From contig NZ_AGAF01000120.1 of NCBI RefSeq assembly GCF_000224515.1, positions 35,358-99,357 of the forward strand: a DNA stretch of 64,000 nucleotides. Direction: 5' to 3'. Of the stretch, positions 53,906-63,105 are shown piece by piece. The stretch is from Desulfosporosinus sp. OT (GTDB lineage: Bacteria > Bacillota > Desulfitobacteriia > Desulfitobacteriales > Desulfitobacteriaceae). Numbering within the stretch: position 1 is the stretch's first letter; each line of letters starts with the position of its first letter. The translations under genes and the position numbers were made by a program. Under the pieces are notes generated by a model, which saw only the letters and a list, made by a program, of their open reading frames with translations, was not told the DNA's origin and made no database searches.

Positions 53906-55714
53906 CTAGAACGAACTGGTGTTCTTGCCAGTAACACTGGCGCCACCGCTAAAATTCGAAACAGACTCTAATAGATTACATGCCATCGATTTTATTTTGT
54001 TATCCTTTTCACAATTCAGAACAGCTCTTGCTCTCTCTAAGGCATTAGTGGAAGAGGCAAAAATCTCATTCTCGGACATAAATATATTGTCAACGTCGAT
54101 ATCTGAAACAAGATTCGTCTTATTAAGCATTGACCTAAGATCTGACTTTACCCCACTGACAATCAGGACCCCACCTGCTTCTCTCACAGTCCTGATGAAA
54201 ATTTTTAAAGCATTAAGTGATGTCAAATCAATAGTCGGAACATATTTCATCCTTAGGATAAAGACTTTAGCTTTATTCACCAGGCTATCAAGTCTTTCTT
54301 CAAGGTCGTATGCCGAGCCGAAATAAAGATTTCCTTCCAACTGTATAATTAGAACATCGACTTTTCCTTTGACAGATTCGATCTCCTGTTCAATAATTTG
54401 GGAATCTACTCCTTGTGTTGGAATAAGAATTTTTATAGGGACTTTGTTTGTATCTTTCAGGTACAGGATAATGGATAGTGCGATTCCTGTATAAATTGCA
54501 TAATCAAGGTCCGGCATTAAAATTGTTGCTAAAAATGTTACGCACAAAGCAATGGAGTCGGATTTAAATTTGCCTACTTTCAATACCTTCTTGATTTCCT
54601 TTTTGTCGACTAGTCCGTATCCTGTAAGTATTAACACGCCGGCTAAACATGGATTGGGTATATACTTGGCAAACGGAGCAAAGAAGACAAGAACTAAAGC
54701 AACTGCCACACCTGACAGGATGCCAGCGATTCTAGTTACTGCTCCGTTGTGATAATTTATTGCGGAACGTGTAAAGGAACCAGATCCTGGAAAACACTGG
54801 AAAAATGATGACACGGCATTCGCTAAACCTTGTGCGACAAATTCCTGGTTAGCATCAATTTTTTGTCGCGAGGTGCTGGCAATGGTTTTTGAAATTGATA
54901 TCGCTTCTACTAGTCCTATGATTGAAATCGCAATTGCTCCGCTGAAAACTTCCTTCATCGAAACAATATTGAACTGTACCATTTTGAAGGGAGGCAAAGA
55001 AGATGGAATATTGCCTGTAAGTTTAACGCCTTTCTGATCCAATGCAAAAATCACTATAAAGATAATTGGAATGATAATCCCGATTAATGCACCAGGCAAG
55101 TTTTTATTGATCCTTTTACAAATCAAGATCACTGCTATGGTCATTAAACCCAGTCCTAGTGCATACAAATTAGTTTGACTTAAATGAGTCATTACATAGT
55201 AAAATTTTTCAGTTGTTGGCATTTGAGCTGAATTTTTGATTGATATGCCCAGTAGTGTACTCAATTGTCCTAGGGCAATTAGCACACCAGCTCCAGCACT
55301 AAAACCTACAATTACAGTATGGGACACAAAATTTATCACTTTGCCCAGTTTAATGACTCCAAAGAAAATTTGTAGAGCGCCAACGATAAAAGTCATTAAA
55401 AAAAGCATTTGATAAGCATTTTCAAGTCCCATATAGTTTCTCATGCTGCCTGCTACTAGTAGAGCTATAGCATTAGTCGGTCCGGCGATTAGGTGCTTCG
55501 AGCTTCCAAATATCGACGCAACAATAGTTGATACTATAGCCGTGTATAGACCATAAACCGGGTTAACACCCGCGATCAGCGCATAAGCCATTGACTGTGG
55601 AATAGCTACTACTGCTACGGTCAATGCGGCTATCAAGTCTTTACTAAAATATTCCTTTTTATAGGTTCTAATAGTTCCAATTAAAGGTATATATTTGAAT
55701 CGTGTTAAGTACAA
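53906..55714 (-). CDS. SulP-family anion permease with STAS domain
   Basis: Sulfate-permease-type transporter. The membrane domain has AALTVAVVAIPQSMAYALI and the SSFFQCFPGSGSFTRSAIN motif; a C-terminal STAS domain follows (VDVLIIQLEGNLYFGSA). Substrate could be sulfate, bicarbonate or another anion. The TTG at 55714 after AAAGGTGGG is preferred (602 aa). The frame also extends to an ATG at 55777 that would add a hydrophobic stretch (LIAAGVILLVVAIW); the choice is not certain. The 5' region is nearly shared with family member 2. Confidence 0.88.
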   Translation of the reverse strand: MYLTRFKYIPLIGTIRTYKKEYFSKDLIAALTVAVVAIPQSMAYALIAGVNPVYGLYTAIVSTIVASIFGSSKHLIAGPTNAIALLVAGSMRNYMGLENAYQMLFLMTFIVGALQIFFGVIKLGKVINFVSHTVIVGFSAGAGVLIALGQLSTLLGISIKNSAQMPTTEKFYYVMTHLSQTNLYALGLGLMTIAVILICKRINKNLPGALIGIIIPIIFIVIFALDQKGVKLTGNIPSSLPPFKMVQFNIVSMKEVFSGAIAISIIGLVEAISISKTIASTSRQKIDANQEFVAQGLANAVSSFFQCFPGSGSFTRSAINYHNGAVTRIAGILSGVAVALVLVFFAPFAKYIPNPCLAGVLILTGYGLVDKKEIKKVLKVGKFKSDSIALCVTFLATILMPDLDYAIYTGIALSIILYLKDTNKVPIKILIPTQGVDSQIIEQEIESVKGKVDVLIIQLEGNLYFGSAYDLEERLDSLVNKAKVFILRMKYVPTIDLTSLNALKIFIRTVREAGGVLIVSGVKSDLRSMLNKTNLVSDIDVDNIFMSENEIFASSTNALERARAVLNCEKDNKIKSMACNLLESVSNFSGGASVTGKNTSSF

Positions 55715-55908
55715 ACGAATCCCACCTTTCATCCAAATCGCAACAACCAGCAGAATTACCCCGGCGGCGATTAGCATACTTCAAGGCTTATCCTTGCAAC
55801 AGTTTACTCATTAGTACACAGAGATATATTTGACCTGACTTTCACAACCATGCGATCAAATCTTTTCCGTAGTAATGCCTCGGCTTAATTTCTGAGGTCT
55901 TATTGATA

Positions 55909-55945
55909 GGCTGGGAGAACAAATTTCTTAAATTATCACCCAGCC
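55909..55945 (+). terminator. Terminator-like hairpin upstream of SulP
   Basis: Seven-bp GC stem (55909-55915 with 55939-55945) followed on the plus strand by CTTTTC. No plus-strand gene is seen before it. Confidence 0.4.
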
Positions 55946-56034
55946 CTTTTCACCAAACAGTGCTCTGGGGTGATGACATATTAATTAAGACTTTACATGA
56001 ATTTCGTGATATAATAATATTGATATACCTTCTT

Positions 56035-56060
56035 AGCGGCCTTTAGAGGCTGCTTTTTTT
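56035..56060 (+). terminator. Plus-strand terminator without an obvious gene
   Basis: Seven-bp stem with one G-U (56035-56041 with 56048-56054) and a run of seven T's. An extended -10 (TGATATAAT at about 56008-56016) lies just upstream, too close for a normal gene. Confidence 0.6.
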
Positions 56061-56086
56061 ATTGATAACTCCAAAGGGCTAAAAGT

Positions 56087-56194
56087 TCAAACATGTTCCT
56101 GTCCTCCTATATTTTGCTTTTGCTGCATGTAATCAACAAAAACAATTCCAAAGACTGCGATCATGACGATGATAGCGATGAAACCAATTACCAT
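56087..56194 (-). CDS. 35-residue single-helix membrane peptide
   Basis: ATG 56194 follows GGAAAGGAAG and opens a 35-codon frame: a hydrophobic helix (VIGFIAIIVMIAVFGIVFV), then a polar tail YMQQKQNIGGQEHV. A promoter 48 bp upstream is conserved with those of two other island genes, which supports expression. Size and topology resemble accessory peptides of membrane complexes such as KdpF or CydX, but the partner is unknown. SulP lies about 370 bp downstream in the same direction. Confidence 0.6.
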   Translation of the reverse strand: MVIGFIAIIVMIAVFGIVFVDYMQQKQNIGGQEHV

Positions 56195-56241
56195 TCTTCT
56201 TCACTTCCTTTCCTCTCGTAAATTTTGATGATCACAAGTAA

Positions 56242-56315
56242 AGATTAGCATTGAGTTAATTTCGTGTCTATAGCAGATCAGTATACTCATAATCAATATG
56301 TTCTATGGATGATTG
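56242..56315 (-). promoter_or_regulatory. Conserved island promoter P1
   Basis: Minus-strand -35 TAGACA (56265-56270), 17 bp, -10 TAATCT (56242-56247), plus about 45 bp upstream that align without gaps to P2 (62259-62332) and P3 (63722-63795). Confidence 0.6.
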
Positions 56316-57237
56316 AATTAATATTACACTCTTATGTCGAAATCCTACGAATTTTGTATTTCTTCCCCTACTCTATAACGCCTTCTTCATTTCCACGACC
56401 TAAAAGGTGCACTAAATCAGAGAGTTTCTTACAATGACTCTCTAGCTTGTTACCTCTATAAAACAATAATTCACTTTACTTTATAGAGGGTATCCTATTG
56501 TATCCGCAAAGAGTGGGACACCTTATCTCGCGGTACATTTATTACCTGGATTTCCGGCATCAGGATATTTCCATACGCCTATCTACAGGAGTAAATGCAT
56601 AATATATCTCAAGCACTTCCGGTTCTCAATTCCATTTTATTGGATGTCTTTAAATGAACACGATTCTTCGTTAGATTCATATAGGTACTAAGTTGTTAAT
56701 ATAGTTTTCCTATTGATACCTCAATTCGCTCGAGACTTAACAAACTGATCCGTTATTGTTATTTTTAATTTTATCGATATGAACTACTTTTTGTGTTGAT
56801 ACAAGTGCTTAATATTTTGCTTCAAAGCACATAATCTTTGCTCTTTATTTCCAGATGTTTTCAAAAAAGAACATGCTAAGGCCCCGAAGTGAAATATTTC
56901 TCTTCGGGGCCAATTTATAATTATCCTGAAAAACACAACCCTTTACTTCAGTTACAATTTAACGCAGCAGCACTCTCAGCGTTTGATCGTTACATTTCTT
57001 CTTCACGTTAGCAATCTCAGCAGTTCACAGTACAAATCTCCTATTGTTTATGGCCGCATATGCCTCGAACATGTAACAAATTGTTTGTGATAATTAATTC
57101 GAATATCCTTCATTGTTTAGGCACTTGATTGTTGTCCATATACCCCCTTGTGTATTATGCTAATAGTCTGAAACTAATTTGGTAAAGATAAGGATAACCC
57201 CAAAAGAATAATCAAGTTGCAAACAAGGAGTAATGAT
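56316..57237. other. Gene-free region with several hairpins
   Basis: No gene seen. It holds stems at 56419-56425/56437-56443 and 56451-56462/56481-56492, and hairpin B (56880-56911). AT-rich otherwise. Confidence 0.6.
56880..56911 (-). terminator. Dispersed hairpin B
   Basis: Perfect 10-bp GC-rich stem (56880-56889 with 56902-56911), same family as A, C and D, loop side GAAGAGAAA in minus-strand RNA. No minus-strand gene lies directly upstream, so it may mark a deleted gene. Confidence 0.65.
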
Positions 57238-57822
57238 TTGAAAGCTGAACTGACCCCTATGATCACCAACTATTTAAGAACACTCGTTTGCTGGGCTAAA
57301 GATAAGCCTCCCAGTAGTAACTATCATTTAGTAATCGAGCATCTCGGACCCATTGTATTAGGAATAAAACCCTCTGAGTTATTAAACGTGTCTTTATATG
57401 ACCAAAGGATTTGGGAAGAGTTTAAAACTCTTTTTTCCCAACAAGAGCAGCTTAGACTTCGAGAAATCAGACAAATAAACGGGCGTCAACAGGTCATTTT
57501 TTATCATAGAGCAACTTTGGACACTGTTTTGAGAGAAAAACACCATCAAGAATTCCTTAGAACCTTTAACTACCCTGAAATATATTCTCTAAATTGCTAC
57601 CTTAATCATGTTCTTGGAAAGATTAAATCAAAGGCGTTCCCACACGAAATAGGTATTTTTCTTGGCTACCCTCTGAAAGACGTACTGGGCTTTATGAAAC
57701 AGATTCCTTTAACATATGTAGGTACACATGGATGGCGAATTTATGGAGACATGCAAGTATCGGGGGAAATCTACGAGAAATACCAACAGGCACGAACTAG
57801 CCGAGTGATTTCAGATATCTAA
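57238..57822 (+). CDS. DUF3793 family protein
   Basis: The pattern FPHEIGIFLGYPLKDVLGF followed by W-R-I-Y-G-D and a closing Y-E-K-Y-Q region is the signature of DUF3793, a Firmicutes family of unknown function. Here 194 aa from TTG 57238, which is 7 nt after AAGGAG; the earlier frame opening at 57217 includes the ribosome-binding site. The N-terminal portion has the HLGPIVLGIKPSELLN motif. Convergent with the lipoate ligase gene. Confidence 0.8.
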   Translation: MKAELTPMITNYLRTLVCWAKDKPPSSNYHLVIEHLGPIVLGIKPSELLNVSLYDQRIWEEFKTLFSQQEQLRLREIRQINGRQQVIFYHRATLDTVLREKHHQEFLRTFNYPEIYSLNCYLNHVLGKIKSKAFPHEIGIFLGYPLKDVLGFMKQIPLTYVGTHGWRIYGDMQVSGEIYEKYQQARTSRVISDI

Positions 57823-57873
57823 TATTATGATTAAGCACATTTTTCCTGGTTCATTAATTAAAAACATGTTCAC

Positions 57874-58881
57874 TTAGTCACTCGCTTTGCTCAGAAGCCA
57901 TGTTACGAGGTCAGCTAAGATTTTTTTATCATCAGGATCCTCTTCCAGCTGGTTTATCCGATTGACCAGATAATCGATCTGGAATGGACAATTTATCAAC
58001 GCTGATGCGACTTTTTCTATTAGATGACTGTTCATAGCATCGGAATAAATTTTGGCTTCTTTAATTAAACCATTTTTGAGGGTCAGACCCAGGTCGATAC
58101 CTCCCCAAGGGAATCGGGTTTCGTAGACTATATCGAAATTTGGTGTTTTTCCGTAGAGCCATTCCCATGAAGAATATCTTTCATAAAGATCCTGCAAATT
58201 ATAGGTTGAATCGCTTACAGTGATTGGAGGTTCTGAATTTCCGCCATAAATTTCGAGAAAACTCTCGATTAAAGTTTCCTTCATTTTGGCTATTGTTATA
58301 TCCGGTTGAAACATGCTCAGATTACCGACCCTGGATTGAACAGAATCGACTCCTTTTGAAGCAATTTTTTCCTTCGAAACTTGGAGATAGGTGGTAAGTT
58401 TGTGAATGTCTACATTGATTAGGATCGTACCGTGATGGTAAGCTTTTTCCTGCTCGAAATAAAATGCATTACCAGAAAATTTTCGACCTTCTACTGTTAA
58501 GTCATTCCGTCCGGAAAATTCGGCGTTAATATTGAGTTTTCTCACTCCCTCTAAAATGACCTTAAGTTGTTTGTGCAAATCATATTCGCCCCGGTGCATC
58601 ACAAAGGTAAAATTAAGATTTCCCAGGTCGTGGAAAACCGCTCCCCCTCCAGACAAGCGACGTGCAATTTTCCCCCCATCCTGTGCTAATTGGCCACACC
58701 GACACTCTTTCCATGCGTTCTGATTTCTACCGATGACAACTGTATTTTGGTTTTGCCACAGATAAAGAATCACTTGATTTTTCTCGACATTTCTAAAAAG
58801 ATACTCTTCCAATGCCAAATTATACCAAGGGTCAAATGAAGTTGAAAAAATTAGTTTTGTCTTAATCTCATGATTCGTCAA
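57874..58881 (-). CDS. lplA: Lipoate-protein ligase A
   Basis: Activates and attaches free lipoate to lipoyl-dependent enzymes. The catalytic domain has FSTSFDPWYNLALEEYLF, RRLSGGGAVFHDLGNLNF and KFSGNAFYFEQEKAYHHG, with a C-terminal accessory domain to 335 aa. GTG 58899 also opens the frame but is part of the ribosome-binding sequence; TTG 58881 is the better start. No lipoyl enzyme is encoded nearby. Confidence 0.93.
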   Translation of the reverse strand: MTNHEIKTKLIFSTSFDPWYNLALEEYLFRNVEKNQVILYLWQNQNTVVIGRNQNAWKECRCGQLAQDGGKIARRLSGGGAVFHDLGNLNFTFVMHRGEYDLHKQLKVILEGVRKLNINAEFSGRNDLTVEGRKFSGNAFYFEQEKAYHHGTILINVDIHKLTTYLQVSKEKIASKGVDSVQSRVGNLSMFQPDITIAKMKETLIESFLEIYGGNSEPPITVSDSTYNLQDLYERYSSWEWLYGKTPNFDIVYETRFPWGGIDLGLTLKNGLIKEAKIYSDAMNSHLIEKVASALINCPFQIDYLVNRINQLEEDPDDKKILADLVTWLLSKASD

Positions 58882-59058
58882 ATTGCAACAATCCCCCACT
58901 TTTAAGATTTAGACCAAGATCAGAACACAATTATCTTTCTGCGTTACGAATGTTTATCTACTACCTATTTTGTGCGTCTTTCCAGCTATTTATAGGGGAG
59001 CATCCTTTTTGTTATCTAAGAGAATCAATTTGCATTCTAAGTTCTATTACAAATATTG

Positions 59059-59094
59059 AAGAGGTTGACCCAAAATAAGTTGGGTCAACCTCTT
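59059..59094 (-). terminator. Terminator of stress protein copy 3
   Basis: Fifteen-bp perfect stem (59059-59073 with 59080-59094), 6-nt loop. Confidence 0.85.
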
Positions 59095-59140
59095 GCTTAT
59101 TGGTTTACCAGTCTTTTTTGGGATGGGCTTAGGAATCGAC

Positions 59141-59677
59141 TCAGCTACAGTAACTATCAATAAACTCTTGCGGGAGCTTCTTAACTAACAACACCGGTAT
59201 AGGAGACCTGTTAAGTACATTATGTGCTAAACAACCAAAAACCAAGCCTTTTAAAGTAGTAAGCCCACGTGTACCCATAATTATTAATCTAAACGATCTT
59301 TTAGTTGCGTAATCAAGCAGTGCGTCGACAGTATCGGTTATACTTGGATTGCTGTATATCACATGATGACTAACGTCCGTTCCTCTTTCTTGAAAAATTT
59401 CATTAGTTTTGGTAAGTATTTCATGATAATGGTTTTTGGTAGTTAAATCAGATTCATCGGTCACTCGTTTAATCCATTCCGAGGTAGGGCTAACCGGCCA
59501 AGTGTCTATCCAATTATATTCTGTCCCTTCCGAACCTTCATCCCGTTCTTGTACTTGAACGACGGTTAAATGCATATTCGGCATATTCTTAAGTAAGGTG
59601 GCAGTGTAAACAGCAGCAGAAAAAGCCTGATGTGACCCATCGGAGTAGAGTAGTACATTAAACTCAAATTCATTCAT
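59141..59677 (-). CDS. Universal stress protein (UspA family), island copy 3
   Basis: 178 aa from ATG 59677 (AGAGG upstream); the extension to 59758 runs through the upstream terminator and is not used. It carries LLYSDGSHQAFSAAVYTA, the WPVSPTSEW insertion and the ATP motif MGTRGLTTLKGLVFGC, in which the final residue after G is Cys rather than Ser/Thr. Closest to copy 1. Confidence 0.88.
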   Translation of the reverse strand: MNEFEFNVLLYSDGSHQAFSAAVYTATLLKNMPNMHLTVVQVQERDEGSEGTEYNWIDTWPVSPTSEWIKRVTDESDLTTKNHYHEILTKTNEIFQERGTDVSHHVIYSNPSITDTVDALLDYATKRSFRLIIMGTRGLTTLKGLVFGCLAHNVLNRSPIPVLLVKKLPQEFIDSYCS

Positions 59678-59752
59678 CTCTAAAACCTCTTTCATTGCTA
59701 TTAATAACATAAGTATAACATAGATGGAACATAATTTTCTATCAATAAAGCA

Positions 59753-59798
59753 AGGCATTAAGGATGCCCAAGAAATTCCTGGGATATCCTTAATGCCT
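59753..59798 (-). terminator. Terminator of the tauE-DUF1634 operon
   Basis: Long stem (59753-59770 with 59780-59798, one bulge) downstream of the DUF1634 gene. Confidence 0.75.
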
Positions 59799-59854
59799 CG
59801 CTATTAATTAATTCGTCTGTTCTAACTGTTATAATTATTCTAACATCGACTTTT

Positions 59855-60334
59855 TTATCCTGCAGAGATATTGAAAATGCCTGAAGCAGCTAAAACGATT
59901 ACGATAATTTCTAAACTAACCATTGTAATATATGGTAAATCCTTTTTACGCATGTAAGCAACAAAGAGGGACAAATAACCTAATACCGAGACAATTCCTA
60001 GAAAGGCTAAACCAATCAGGTTTAAATAATCAGCATGACTAATCATTGACAACCAAGCCCAACCACTAGGTGCATGTGTAGCCAGCGCATACTCATGCAC
60101 GCTCATCCCCCAATAAAGAGGCATATCTGAAGGACTGACAGTTGGATTATTGAAGCCACCCATGTAAAGCAGAAACGTAACTAACATTACAGCAATTCCA
60201 GTCCATGAACAAACTAACAAAATATTAGCATAAGTATTCTGTTCCGAACTTACTTCTACACTAGCTTGAACATTGTTTAATTGATTTATAGAACTTTTGG
60301 AATTACTACTTGGAACAGATGTTTGACTGTTCAT
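59855..60334 (-). CDS. DUF1634 membrane protein, TauE partner
   Basis: A 159-aa protein with a Ser/Asn-rich cytosolic N-terminus and three membrane helices. DUF1634 proteins commonly sit next to TauE/SafE permeases, as here (6-bp gap), suggesting an accessory subunit. ATG 60334 follows TGGGGG; the GTG/ATG codons to 60349 overlap the permease end. Confidence 0.82.
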   Translation of the reverse strand: MNSQTSVPSSNSKSSINQLNNVQASVEVSSEQNTYANILLVCSWTGIAVMLVTFLLYMGGFNNPTVSPSDMPLYWGMSVHEYALATHAPSGWAWLSMISHADYLNLIGLAFLGIVSVLGYLSLFVAYMRKKDLPYITMVSLEIIVIVLAASGIFNISAG

Positions 60335-60339
60335 AATTT

Positions 60340-61266
60340 TTACCCCCATCCTAATCCATCTAGTAACGATTTCAATCCAGCGAACAATAACATGAGTATA
60401 ACAATATATCGGATAGATTTTGGTTTAGCAGTTCTTAATAACTTAACTCCGACTCGTGAACCCGCCATAATTCCCAAAACAGATGGAACTGTTATGATAG
60501 GAAGCACAGCACCTTGGTTCAAATAAATCCATGCCGCTGAAGTGTCAGTGATAGCCAATAGCGACATACTTGTTCCAACTGCAATTTTAAGTGGTGCGCC
60601 TAGGAGAAGGTTGAGTACTGGCACGTTAGCCCAGCCTGCACCGATCCCAAACATTCCGGCAATTATACCTATACCACAAAAAAGGATAAGTCCCTGGGGT
60701 AGTCTCCATACACTCCAAGTAACATCTTTACCGCTAGAAGTCTCAAAATAAGCTCCTCCGATATTTAAATAACGGGCTAATGCATCCGGATGACCAATTT
60801 TAGGGATTTCACTATTCTTAGAGAAAATAAATAGTATTGCTATCGAGGTAATTAAAAGGCCTAATAACGTTTTAAGAATACTTTGTGGTAAAGACAGTCC
60901 TAATAACGCACCTATTATACTAGATGCAGATGCAAGTAAAGCTAATGGAATAACCAATCGAAGACTTGCAAAATTCGATTTTAATAGTTTTGGTGCTGCA
61001 GACAACGAACATGCTAGAGCAACAAACAAACCTGACCCACGGATAAAATCCAAATTGAAAGGGAAGAAACTGCTGACGATTGGCACATAGAGAACGCTAC
61101 CACCTACTCCAGCTAACGCAGCTACAATGCCGATGAGAAAAGTTGTTGCTAATAAAGCAAGGGGCCATACCCACCATGGTACGCCAGGTGTACCAGCTGC
61201 TTGCGCAACAGCAACATTGGTTGTTGTAAATAATGTACTGGCATGAGCAATGAGATTTTCGATCAT
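60340..61266 (-). CDS. TauE/SafE-family sulfite/organosulfonate exporter
   Basis: A 308-aa permease with about eight helices, N-terminal GIVAALAGVGGSVLYVPI and second-half GIIAGMFGIGAGWANVPVL, the duplicated glycine motif of the family. ATG 61266 follows AGGAGG. Substrate inferred only from family. Together with SulP it gives the island two sulfur-oxyanion-type transporters. Confidence 0.88.
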   Translation of the reverse strand: MIENLIAHASTLFTTTNVAVAQAAGTPGVPWWVWPLALLATTFLIGIVAALAGVGGSVLYVPIVSSFFPFNLDFIRGSGLFVALACSLSAAPKLLKSNFASLRLVIPLALLASASSIIGALLGLSLPQSILKTLLGLLITSIAILFIFSKNSEIPKIGHPDALARYLNIGGAYFETSSGKDVTWSVWRLPQGLILFCGIGIIAGMFGIGAGWANVPVLNLLLGAPLKIAVGTSMSLLAITDTSAAWIYLNQGAVLPIITVPSVLGIMAGSRVGVKLLRTAKPKSIRYIVILMLLFAGLKSLLDGLGWG

Positions 61267-61434
61267 GATTTTCGACCTCCTACGGTTAAACTAATAGTTG
61301 AGTTTTAAAGCTTTCAGAAACGACCAGTACCACAGTGATAATATTGACATTGAATCTTTTTACCCATCTACATCACTCCTTTATTTTCTTAAGTTCTTTT
61401 ATTTAATAACATCATTTGATGAGTTGGGCGTTGT

Positions 61435-62055
61435 TTATTCAATCCAAATATTAAAACTATCCTTGTTCTCAATAAGTTTATCCGCTATCTTTGATCCAAC
61501 ATATTGAAAGTAATTTTCGCTGAAATCGTTGTAATCTTCGATAAATTTACCACTCGTAACTACTCGCCGAAGTAAAGGAATCTTATTAGTTTTATTTATG
61601 TCAAAGTTCTCAATCGATCTACCAAACTCATTCCCTAAGATAGCAGTACCCCAAGATTTGGGCCCTTTTTCTGGTTTGATCTCGTAGACACGTCTCATGA
61701 ATTCATATGGAAATGCGCCAAAGGTAATAAGAATCTTCGGTTTATATTCAAAAACAATTTCCCTAAACAACTCTATTTCTTTAGAAACTTCGGCTCCCCA
61801 CCAATTTAAGGTTTTAGGAACTATCGCACTATCTTTGACAGCATTCCTAATATAAATATTTCTAGAATCAATCCTTGTGTGGATTTCTCTATATACTTTA
61901 TCCTGAATCTCAGCTAGAACAGGTGTCCAAATGTTGTGGCGAACAGCAGTATGTTTCGGATTAATTAGTAGCCAAATCGGGTAGGCTTTATCACCCGCCT
62001 CTCTCTTGTTCTTCTTGTCTTTAGACATATACTTATTACTCGCTAAGTTTGGCAA
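61435..62055 (-). CDS. Island protein family member 3, unknown function
   Basis: 206 aa, near-identical in layout to the 53131 copy (KYMSKDKKNKREAGDKAYPI at the N-terminus; FDINKTNKIPLLRRVVTSGK near the C-terminus). TTG start at 62055 after GGGGGG. Upstream lie a weak sigma-54-like box (62092-62108) and, about 200 bp further, promoter P2 shared with the stress protein and small-peptide genes. Function unknown. Confidence 0.75.
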   Translation of the reverse strand: MPNLASNKYMSKDKKNKREAGDKAYPIWLLINPKHTAVRHNIWTPVLAEIQDKVYREIHTRIDSRNIYIRNAVKDSAIVPKTLNWWGAEVSKEIELFREIVFEYKPKILITFGAFPYEFMRRVYEIKPEKGPKSWGTAILGNEFGRSIENFDINKTNKIPLLRRVVTSGKFIEDYNDFSENYFQYVGSKIADKLIENKDSFNIWIE

Positions 62056-62258
62056 AGGAATTCCCCCCGTTTTCAGTAGTATTTATAGTGCTGCCAACAA
62101 CCTGCAAAAATTAGGTCAACATCGGAGCATGCTAGTAAAGATTCTAACTAAATCGTGCTCTTTTGAAAGCTCAAGCTGAGGAAAGAATGAAATTTACTTT
62201 CGAGGTTACTTTTGAGCATCTTTTTTCGTAATACCTTTATGACTATATTCACAATTAA

Positions 62259-62332
62259 AGGGTAGCATTATGTTCGTAGTGTGTAAATAGTAAAACAATA
62301 TGCTCGTAATGAATAAACATTATGGTTAACTT
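62259..62332 (-). promoter_or_regulatory. Conserved island promoter P2
   Basis: Minus-strand -35 TTTACA (62282-62287), 17 bp, -10 TACCCT (62259-62264). The upstream block CATTACGA-N2-ATATTGTT is shared with P3. It lies about 205 bp before the start of family member 3. Confidence 0.5.
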
Positions 62333-62791
62333 TGCTGATCTCTAATCAGATATGGCATAAACAAGCGGTATTTGTAATTCCTCGCAGCTCTGCCACCCCT
62401 TTTCCACCTCTATACAAGCGGCATTAATTTACAGGATGTTCACCTTTGAGTTTTAAACAAGAGCCTTCAAAATGGCCGGAATCGTGTCTTTCCGAGTAGC
62501 TTCGTTTTAAATTCAAAACAACTGTGAAATCATAGACTGACTTAAAGTGCTGTATGATATCTATAGCTAGCAACTCATTATAATTTTCAGATCATTAATT
62601 TAAATTCTTATGGCCCCTAAAATAATTTATTGCAATAACATGTTGTTGCCTGATTTTTTCCCAACTTCTTTCAATCTACATTACAACTACTATGAGTCAT
62701 AATTAATTCCCTAGATTACTAATAAACCGCTTTCGTTGAACGAGCTAAGTTTAAATGTTATAAATTCTTCAAAATAAAAGTTTAAAAGTAA

Positions 62792-62823
62792 AGTCCCGAA
62801 GAGCTAAATTTCTCTCCGGAACT
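62792..62823 (-). terminator. Dispersed hairpin C
   Basis: Twelve-bp stem (62792-62803 with 62812-62823). Two plus-strand mismatches are both G-U pairs in minus-strand RNA, evidence that the RNA structure is maintained. Followed by TTTACTTTT. Confidence 0.65.
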
Positions 62824-62885
62824 AATTTTTAGTCAATTCATTTATAAGTAATTTCATTCGCGATTCTTATCATACAAAAGCAGAC

Positions 62886-62987
62886 AGCCAATAAAGAAAA
62901 CTTGGCTGGCGCCAAACTTGGCGAAGGCGGCCGCCTTAGTTGCACTTATGCTTCCAGAAAGTATAGAACAAAAAGTTATACTTTCTG
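62886..62987. other. Cluster of four palindromes, partly GC-rich
   Basis: Four consecutive palindromic stems: AGCCAA/TTGGCT (62886-62907), CGCCAA/TTGGCG (62910-62923), GGCGGCCGCC (62926-62935) and an 11-bp stem CAGAAAGTATA/TATACTTTCTG (62955-62987). The GC-rich part contrasts sharply with its AT-rich surroundings. Function unknown. Confidence 0.6.
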
Positions 62988-62997
62988 ACTAGTACAA

Positions 62998-63027
62998 AAA
63001 AGGTTGAACCATTTAGCTCAACCTTTT
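62998..63027 (-). terminator. Terminator of stress protein copy 4
   Basis: Ten-bp stem (62998-63007 with 63018-63027) and TTTTTT tail on the minus strand. Confidence 0.8.
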
Positions 63028-63105
63028 ATCAATTACTATTAAGAGAGCTTCTTAACTGCATAATTAACGGGACAAATAAATTATAGCGATATATAAATTG
63101 AAGTT

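Larger units (their letters stand above)
62056..63105. other. Gene-free region with regulatory and structured elements
   Basis: No coding frame of note. Contains a weak sigma-54-like box, promoter P2, hairpin C, a cluster of four short palindromes (62886-62987) and the terminator of stress protein copy 4. Confidence 0.6.

Noticed and set aside
56008-56060. Tiny plus-strand RNA between an extended -10 and a terminator
   Set aside because: The implied transcript is only about 40 nt and the -35 spacing is poor; only the terminator is listed.
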